Below are positions 59,233 through 64,000 of a DNA stretch of 64,000 nt, piece by piece. Source of the stretch: Micromonospora tarensis (GTDB lineage: Bacteria; Actinomycetota; Actinomycetes; Mycobacteriales; Micromonosporaceae); assembly GCF_016803395.1 (NCBI RefSeq), contig NZ_JAEVHL010000017.1, positions 1 through 64,000 of the forward strand, given 5' to 3'. Positions within the stretch are counted from its first letter, which is position 1; each line of letters begins with the position of its first letter. The translations under genes and the position numbers were made by a program. The notes under the pieces are model-generated. The model saw nothing but the letters and a program-made list of their open reading frames with translations, was not told where the DNA came from and did not search any database.

Positions 59233-59940
59233 TCACCGCCCCGACTGCTCGTCGGCGATGTGCGCGTCGAGCATCTTCATCGCTTCGGCGTGCGTGTCGA
59301 ACCCGGCGTACGTCACCCCGCACGCGCACTGGGCGTCGTTCTCCCCGGGACCACCGGCCGCCCCGCCGACGTGGCGGTGCTCCGGCTCGTCGGCATCGGC
59401 CACGGCGGGCAGCTCGGCGGGCTTGCCCCAGAACCGCACCGTCAGGCGCATCCCGAGGTCCTCGTCGCCCGGAGCCGTCCACTTCACGGCCTGATTCATG
59501 CGGCTGCCGAAGTCCACCGCCGGCAGACCAAGCGCCTCGGCGATCCGGCTGACCTCACCGTCGACCACCGCGATGTCGAAGGCCCCCTGGTAACCGTCGG
59601 GCCGGACGCGCAGGCTGCTCAGCAGCCCCTGCAACGCCACCAGGTCGTCCTGCAACTGGCCACGGCGGACCTGGTCCTGAGCAGCCGCCACGTCGTCCTC
59701 GGTGGCCATGAAGATCTCGTGCGTGGCGTAGTGCTTCGCGATCCGCGGCTCACCGCCGGCCAGCGGCACCAGCAGCGTGCTCACCATCTGGTGGCCGTCG
59801 CCGTCGCGGAACGGCACCACCGCCTCGACCTTGCACACCGTGCCGGTGTCGACCTCAGTGGTGTGGCGGCGGTGGTGGACGAACTCGCCGCGCACCAGCT
59901 CGCTGATGGGCTTCGTGGGGTGGGTAGTCTGCTCGGACAT
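59233..59940 (-). CDS. Hypothetical protein, first gene after the early terminator
   Basis: A 235-residue protein. The N-terminal 75 residues form a beta-rich region (GEFVHHRRHTTEVDTGTVCK, VEAVVPFRDGDGHQMVSTLL) and the rest is mixed, ending in a CACGVTYAGFDTHAEAMKML zinc-like motif. CCAAGGAGAAGG gives a strong ribosome-binding site at ATG 59940. It opens the main early transcript after the hairpin at 60028. Confidence 0.65.
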   Translation of the reverse strand: MSEQTTHPTKPISELVRGEFVHHRRHTTEVDTGTVCKVEAVVPFRDGDGHQMVSTLLVPLAGGEPRIAKHYATHEIFMATEDDVAAAQDQVRRGQLQDDLVALQGLLSSLRVRPDGYQGAFDIAVVDGEVSRIAEALGLPAVDFGSRMNQAVKWTAPGDEDLGMRLTVRFWGKPAELPAVADADEPEHRHVGGAAGGPGENDAQCACGVTYAGFDTHAEAMKMLDAHIADEQSGR

Positions 59941-60027
59941 CGACCTTCTCCTTGGGTTGGTCGGTCAGCGGCGCGGACCATCTCTGACCAGGTGGTCCGC
60001 GTTCGTGCTCTCTGCGGGTGGTGCGAT

Positions 60028-60078
60028 CCGGCCCGCCCGGTCGTAGCGATCTCCGGGCAGGGACCCCGGGCGGGCCGG
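60028..60078 (-). terminator. Long hairpin between the HTH gene pair and the main early operon
   Basis: CCGGCCCGCCCGG (60028-60040) pairs over 13 bp with CCGGGCGGGCCGG (60066-60078), with a 25-nt loop. It could attenuate transcription entering the early operon, an obvious place for lysogenic control. Confidence 0.65.
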
Positions 60079-60087
60079 AAGCTCAGG

Positions 60088-60342
60088 TCAGGCGACGGCG
60101 ACCTTCGTGCCGGCCCGGTGCGCCTTGTGCACGAACCGCCGCCACTGCTTCGGCGTGAAGGTGTTGCGGCCGGTCTGCCGGCGGTAGTTGTCCGCCCGGT
60201 GCTGCCCGGACAGCGGGCTCGCCGACCGGCCGTACGAGCCAGCGGCAGCGGCGTCAGCCGCCCGGTCGATCAGGCGCCCGGGTCCGGTCGTGCCGCCTCC
60301 GCCGCCTCCGTTTCCTCCGCCGCCACCAGGTGGATGGGTCAT
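60088..60342 (-). CDS. Small Gly-rich basic protein
   Basis: An 84-residue protein: a Gly tract at residues 6-17, then GRSASPLSGQHRADNYRRQT and FTPKQWRRFVHKAHRAG, a basic C-terminus like small phage proteins annotated as host-binding or DNA-binding. ATG 60342 overlaps the HTH gene's stop. Confidence 0.6.
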   Translation of the reverse strand: MTHPPGGGGGNGGGGGGTTGPGRLIDRAADAAAAGSYGRSASPLSGQHRADNYRRQTGRNTFTPKQWRRFVHKAHRAGTKVAVA

Positions 60343-60578
60343 GCCGTCATCGCCTTTCCGTTATCTACGCGGGCCTTCTCCATGGCCTCGTCGAGGACCT
60401 CGTTGATCGAGGCGAGTTCGATCAGGCGGCGGCGGCCGAGCTTGCAGCTCCGCAGCTCCTTGCGCTGAACCATCAGCCCGATCTGGCGGTACGTGACGTC
60501 ACCGAGAAGCCGCCGCGCCCTCTCCACGCTCACGAAGCGGGTTTCAGGGTCCAGCTCGACGACATCGGCGTTCGCCAC
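60339..60578 (-). CDS. Excisionase/Cro-like helix-turn-helix protein
   Basis: A 79-residue protein, FVSVERARRLLGDVTYRQIG then LMVQRKELRSCKLGRRRLIE, a MerR/excisionase-type helix-turn-helix. I take the GTG at 60578 because ACGGAGAACAG just upstream is a Shine-Dalgarno sequence; an ATG at 60623 is in frame, but the added residues merely translate the operator repeats (HGEQ twice). Divergent from the repressor, it is the likely lytic regulator or excisionase. Confidence 0.7.
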   Translation of the reverse strand: MANADVVELDPETRFVSVERARRLLGDVTYRQIGLMVQRKELRSCKLGRRRLIELASINEVLDEAMEKARVDNGKAMTA

Positions 60579-60581
60579 CTG

Positions 60582-60656
60582 TTCTCCGTGAGTGGGAACT
60601 TGTGCGAACTGTTCTCCGTGCATGGAGAAAACGTAGCACGTCTCCTTCTGCGGAGA
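60582..60656. promoter_or_regulatory. Cluster of three repressor-type operators
   Basis: Site B, TTCTCCGTGCATGGAGAA (60612-60629), is nearly a perfect palindrome. Site A (60582-60598) repeats TTCTCCGTG with a weaker second arm; site C (60641-60656) has TCTCC and GGAGA arms. They cover the promoter and leader of the minus-strand HTH gene, so occupancy would silence early transcription. Confidence 0.7.
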
Positions 60657-60766
60657 GGTTCATACGTTCGGCTGATCCTTGGGGTCCGCCTTCAGGCGAT
60701 ATCGTCGCCACATGCACGCGTATTCGCACACGTTCCGAAAGAACGTCGCCCGCGGCCGCCCAGGTG

Positions 60767-60778
60767 TCCGTGCACGGA
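60767..60778. promoter_or_regulatory. Operator before the repressor gene
   Basis: TCCGTGCACGGA is a perfect 12-bp palindrome and matches the core of site B. It is 30 bp before the ATG of the plus-strand repressor, so it may serve autoregulation. Confidence 0.6.
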
Positions 60779-60807
60779 GAATCCGTCAAGAGCGAGGGTT
60801 GCTCTCC

Positions 60808-61281
60808 ATGGTCGAGCCGTACCTTGACGCCGTGGCCCCACCGATCCCGGTGCGCAAGGACCGCTTCGCCGTCTGGGTGAAGCGCGCAGTCCAGCACGCC
60901 AAGGCCACCAAGGGTCTCTCCGTCCCGAAGATCGCCGAGGTCGCCGGGATCGGAAATCAGACCATCTACCGGTGGATGAAGGCCGAGGGCAAGGAACTGC
61001 CCGACCCCGACACCGTTGTGGCGTTCTGCGACGCCATCGACGTCTCACCCGACGAACCGTTCCGCATCCTCTGGCCCGGCAAGAACGAATCGGCGACCCA
61101 GCCCGAGCCGATGCCGATGGACGGCGATCTCCAGGTCCTCATGCGCAAGCTAGTGGACCCGAACGTCAGCGAGTTCGAGCGCGAGTTCATTCGCGAGACC
61201 ATCCGTCAACTCGCCGACCGACCCGTCGACCGCAGCCACGGTGTCGTGAAGCGCGACCGCCGACGAGGCATCGCCAACTGA
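60808..61281 (+). CDS. Prophage repressor-like HTH protein
   Basis: A 157-residue protein. The helix-turn-helix (GLSVPKIAEVAGIGNQTIYR followed by WMKAEGKELPDPDTVV) lies at residues 37-75, and the C-terminus is short, helical and acidic, without a LexA-type peptidase domain. ATG 60808 is chosen because the operator palindrome lies just before it; ATG 60712 is also in frame. The integrase follows 17 bp downstream, so the two may be expressed together in the lysogen. Confidence 0.75.
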   Translation: MVEPYLDAVAPPIPVRKDRFAVWVKRAVQHAKATKGLSVPKIAEVAGIGNQTIYRWMKAEGKELPDPDTVVAFCDAIDVSPDEPFRILWPGKNESATQPEPMPMDGDLQVLMRKLVDPNVSEFEREFIRETIRQLADRPVDRSHGVVKRDRRRGIAN

Positions 61282-61297
61282 CCTCCCGGGAGAAGCC

Positions 61298-62760
61298 ATG
61301 CCCAGCAAGACTGGGCGTCCGGGCCTGTCGTTCCGCGGAGTCTCCGCAACCTGGAGCGAGAAGCGGCAGCGCTATGAAGGCAAGGTCACCGTCGCCAAGC
61401 GCCCCGACGGGACCTACGACCGTAAGAGCGTGTACGGCAAGACTCCCGACGCCATCAAGGCCGAGATCCGCGAGTTGCAGGAGAAGGCCGACAAGAAGAT
61501 CCCGGTCGCCCCTGGGCGCAAGCCCACCGTGAAGAAGTTCTTCCTCCAGTGGCTGACCGAAATCCACCTGACACTTGAACGTCCGCTCGCGCCCCGGACG
61601 GTCGATGGCTACATGTCGGCCTGCACGACCTGGATCTTCCCGGCCATCGGCGACATCGTCATCGACGACCTGACGATCCAGCACCTCGACGCCCTGTACG
61701 CCAAGATCCGGCCTCACCGCGCGTCCACGTACCTGCTCAAGGTCCACGCGATCATCCGGCGTGGCCTCGGGTTGGCGATGGCCCGCGACCTGGTCGCCCG
61801 CAACGTGGCCGAGATCCGAGGCAACCCCGGCAGCACCAAGGGCCGGCGAAGGCGGCCGTTGACCGTCGAGCAGGCCCGCAGCCTGGTCGTCGCGATCGAG
61901 AAGCGGCCGACGGCGCTACGGTGGAAGATCGGTCTCGCGATCGGGCCCCGGCAGGGCGAAGCGCTCGGGCTGACGTGGCCATGTGTCCACCTCGACTCCG
62001 GCGCTATCGCAAAGGACTGGCAGCTACAGCGCCTGCGATGGCGGCACGGCTGCGACGACCCTGAGGCGTGCGCGGCCCAGTTCTGCCGTCGCGAGAAGTG
62101 CCAGCCGAACTGGCTGCACGGGTGCGCCCAGCCAGGCCGCTGCTACCAGCAGCCGTTCCGCTGCCCCGCACGGGTCCGCGGCGACCGATGCCGCCTGCAC
62201 CGGCGGCCATGCCCGGAGCCATGCCCGCCCGGGTGCACGCGGCACGCCGCACGCTGCCCGCAGCGCAAGGACGGCGGCCTGGTCCTCACACGGCCGAAGA
62301 CGTGGCTGGAGCCCGAGGACGACGAGGTGGCTACCGACCTGGTGGTGCTACCGGCGACCCTCGCCAAGGAGCTACGGACGCACAAGAGCCGACAGGACGC
62401 GGTCAAGAAGGCACTCGGCAAGGAGTGGCAGGGCAACGACCTAGTGTTCTGCCAGCCGGACGGCCGGCCGTCGACCCTCGCGTCGACCTAGAAGACTGGT
62501 ACCAGATCCTCGCGGAGGCGGGCCTGCCGCGCGGCGGCTCACACATGGCCCGGCACACGGCTGCGACGATGCTGCTGGACTCAGGACTGGACATCGCCGA
62601 AGTGCAGCAGGCGATGGGATGGCGAGACATCCGGACCGCACGGCGCTACGCGGCGCCGAGCCTGACGCAGGCGAAGCGTGCGGCGGAGGCGGCGGAGGCG
62701 GCGTTGTTCCGGCCCGTCGCCGACCTCGCCGAGCACCGGGCGCGGAAGGCTGCCGGGTAG
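61298..62760 (+). CDS. int: Tyrosine integrase with Cys-rich insert, one-base frameshift
   Basis: The predicted enzyme recombines attP with the tRNA-Thr site. An N-terminal AMP/arm-binding region is followed by the SAM-like core-binding domain (residues 75-150). The catalytic Arg is in GPRQGEALGL (about residue 218). Next is an insert (about 245-315) with 12 Cys. The frame ends at 62491 in an out-of-frame tail; one extra base between 62470 and 62471 restores DPRVDLEDWYQIL and the rest of the active site, HMARHT (HxxR, about 415) and the Tyr in RRYAAPS (about 450). As sequenced, the product would lack those residues and be inactive. Confidence 0.85.
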
Positions 62761-62763
62761 GTG

Positions 62764-62783
62764 TGTCCTCAGGTTTGTCCTCA
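62764..62783. promoter_or_regulatory. Putative arm-type integrase/excisionase sites, right
   Basis: TGTCCTCA at 62764-62771 and 62776-62783, the same octamer pair, orientation and 12-bp period as at 14191-14210. It begins four bases after the integrase stop codon. Confidence 0.65.
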
Positions 62784-62836
62784 AATCGTGATCAGTCGAT
62801 CGGGTCGGCCGGCACTACCGGACAGCAGACACGAGG

Positions 62837-62869
62837 AAGCCCCTGGTCATCACATCTGACCAGGGGCTT
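62837..62869. terminator. Phage-supplied terminator next to attR
   Basis: AAGCCCCTGGTCA (62837-62849) pairs with TGACCAGGGGCTT (62857-62869). It lies between the converging integrase and tRNA-Thr, and takes the place of the displaced host terminator at 14015-14047. Confidence 0.75.
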
Positions 62870-62874
62870 TCCCT

Positions 62875-62923
62875 ACCGAGCCGCCTGACGGAATCGAACC
62901 GTCGACCTACGCATTACGAGTGC
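62875..62923. repeat. attR: attR core: 49-bp direct repeat
   Basis: Identical to 14048-14096. It supplies the 3' part of the functional tRNA-Thr, so the phage restores the gene it integrates into. Confidence 0.95.
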
Positions 62924-62952
62924 GTCGCTCTAGCCGACTGAGCTAAGGCGGC
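62879..62952 (-). tRNA. tRNA-Thr (anticodon CGT)
   Basis: Acceptor arms GCCGCCT and AGGCGGC pair perfectly, the D arm reads GCTC...GAGC, the anticodon stem ACGCA/TGCGT holds the loop CTCGTAA (anticodon CGT), and the T arm GACGG-TTCGATT-CCGTC is standard. CCA is not encoded. Its 3' 45 bases come from the phage attachment site. Confidence 0.95.
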
Positions 62953-63095
62953 AACGATCAGCAAGTGTACGGCACCTCCGGCGCCCTCGATCGCACGGGA
63001 TCCCCCTCGACGCCTGCCTCACTAACCGGACATCGGCGGCCATCCAGCCGATTACCGGACAGCGGATGATCGGACGCGGGATTAGGCTGCGCCGG

Positions 63096-64000
63096 GTGAG
63101 CGACGAACCGGACCACCCCGACCGCCCGGACGAGGCCGACGAACGTGCTGACCGTGCGCCGGTCGGTGCCCGCGCCGCCCACCGTCCGCGCAGCACCGAC
63201 CCGCTGGAGTTGGGCTTCACACCCCGCAAGCCGGTGCCGTGGCTGGCGCCGTTCCTGCTGATCAGCACCGGCATCCGGACGCTGCTGGCGGTGCTCTTCG
63301 GGGCGTACCTCGACAAGCGCGAGTTGCAGAACGCCTTCGGCGACGACGTCTTCCGCCAGGTCGGGCCGGACGGCGGGCTGTGGCTCGACTACGTGGCCGA
63401 CCTCGGCGACGGCTTCAACGCCACCTACTCGGTGGCGTACCTGCTGGCGCAGCCGGAGCTGACGGTGGACGGGCACCGGCTTCCCCGGGCACAGACCCTG
63501 GTGATGGGGGGCGACCAGGTGTACCCCTCGGCGGCCTACGCCGCGTACGAGGACCGGTGCAAGGGCCCCTACCAGGCAGCGCTGCCGGTGACGCCGCCCG
63601 AGAAGCCCACCCTCTTCGCGGTGCCGGGCAACCACGACTGGTACGACGGGCTCACCGCGTTCCTGCGGTTGTTCGTCCGCTCCCGGGACCGGCACTTCGC
63701 CGGCTGGGGCACCGGGCAGTCCCGGTCGTACTTCGCTGTCGAGCTGCCGGCGGGCTGGTGGCTGCTCGGGGTGGACGACCAGTCGGGCTCGTACCTGGAC
63801 GACCCGCAGCTGGCCTACTTCGACGAGGTGGCCCGTCGGCTCGGACCGGACGCAAAGGTGATCATCGCGGCTCCGGCGCCGACCTGGGTCAAGGCGGTCG
63901 ACGAACCCACGGCCTACGACTCGATCGACTACTTCATCCGGACGATCATCGACCCGACCGGTGCGCAGGTGCGCCTGCTGCTCTCCGGCGACCTGCACCA
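63096..64000 (+). CDS. Metallophosphoesterase (calcineurin-like), truncated by the window edge
   Basis: At least 301 residues, still open at the window end. Metal-binding motifs of the family are visible: VMGGDQVYPSA, VPGNHDWYDG and LLSGDLHH. Near residues 45-65 there is a possible membrane helix (WLAPFLLISTGIRTLLAVLF). The N-terminal 35 residues are Asp/Arg-rich and disordered. It should hydrolyse a phosphoester at the membrane; the substrate is unknown. GTG 63096 is listed; ATG 63066 is an alternative. Confidence 0.8.
   Translation, partial: MSDEPDHPDRPDEADERADRAPVGARAAHRPRSTDPLELGFTPRKPVPWLAPFLLISTGIRTLLAVLFGAYLDKRELQNAFGDDVFRQVGPDGGLWLDYVADLGDGFNATYSVAYLLAQPELTVDGHRLPRAQTLVMGGDQVYPSAAYAAYEDRCKGPYQAALPVTPPEKPTLFAVPGNHDWYDGLTAFLRLFVRSRDRHFAGWGTGQSRSYFAVELPAGWWLLGVDDQSGSYLDDPQLAYFDEVARRLGPDAKVIIAAPAPTWVKAVDEPTAYDSIDYFIRTIIDPTGAQVRLLLSGDLH

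Noticed and set aside
60730..60746. LexA/SOS box before the repressor
   Set aside because: Actinobacterial SOS boxes have GAAC first and GTTC second; this palindrome has the opposite order, and the repressor lacks a LexA-type peptidase domain.
14048..62923. CRISPR array or restriction-modification system within the prophage
   Set aside because: No regularly spaced identical repeats and no methyltransferase or Cas motifs were seen; the HNH proteins stand without a methylase.

Overview
The window is high-GC actinobacterial DNA, most like a Micromonosporaceae (Micromonospora-type) chromosome. That assignment is inferred from GC-rich third codon positions, frequent GTG starts and the gene families present; no 16S gene is in view. 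About 48.8 kb of it is a complete-looking siphovirus-type prophage inserted in a tRNA-Thr(CGT) gene.

Layout. (1) 1-14047 is host chromosome: a PfpI-family protein, a heptose-nucleotide/glycosyltransferase group (HldE-like enzyme, GT2, GT9), a small heat-shock protein with a DUF2231 membrane protein, an FMN-binding oxidase-fold protein, a DUF4240 protein, an RLIG1-type RNA ligase-like protein, a secreted SGNH hydrolase, a RarD permease and Fsr-like MFS pump divergent from an AraC regulator, a membrane protein, and a sortase-anchored surface protein. (2) 14048-14096 and 62875-62923 are identical 49-bp attachment sites; the right copy completes the tRNA-Thr. (3) 14171-21643 is a left-arm accessory region: GntR and XRE regulators sharing a palindromic operator, DUF397, and a coupled run of DUF2637 and other small membrane proteins reminiscent of actinomycete conjugative elements, then a lipoprotein. 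(4) 21715-43702 is the late operon, read leftward on the minus strand: HNH genes, terminase, portal, protease/scaffold, decoration and capsid proteins, connectors, tail proteins, tape measure, receptor-binding protein, endolysin, collagen-like protein, holin. (5) 43911-60578 is an early operon of about 42 mostly small genes, many joined by 4-nt overlaps, with a replication-type winged-helix protein, a RuvC-like resolvase, ERF and YqaJ recombination proteins, a BldC-like regulator and many Cys-rich proteins. (6) 60579-62923 is the lysogeny and integration end: operators, an HTH repressor, a tyrosine integrase, arm-type sites and attR. (7) 63096-64000 is host again, a truncated metallophosphoesterase.

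The most important caution is that five prophage genes (integrase, portal, protease-scaffold, replication-type protein, collagen-like protein) are each interrupted by an apparent loss of one base at or beside a G or C run, always with the same -1 shift. Homopolymer undercalling in the assembly would explain all five; real decay of the prophage is the alternative. I therefore annotate the full-length genes across the shifts and mark them.

Numbers were read by eye. Domain assignments rest on recognisable motifs, not on searches.
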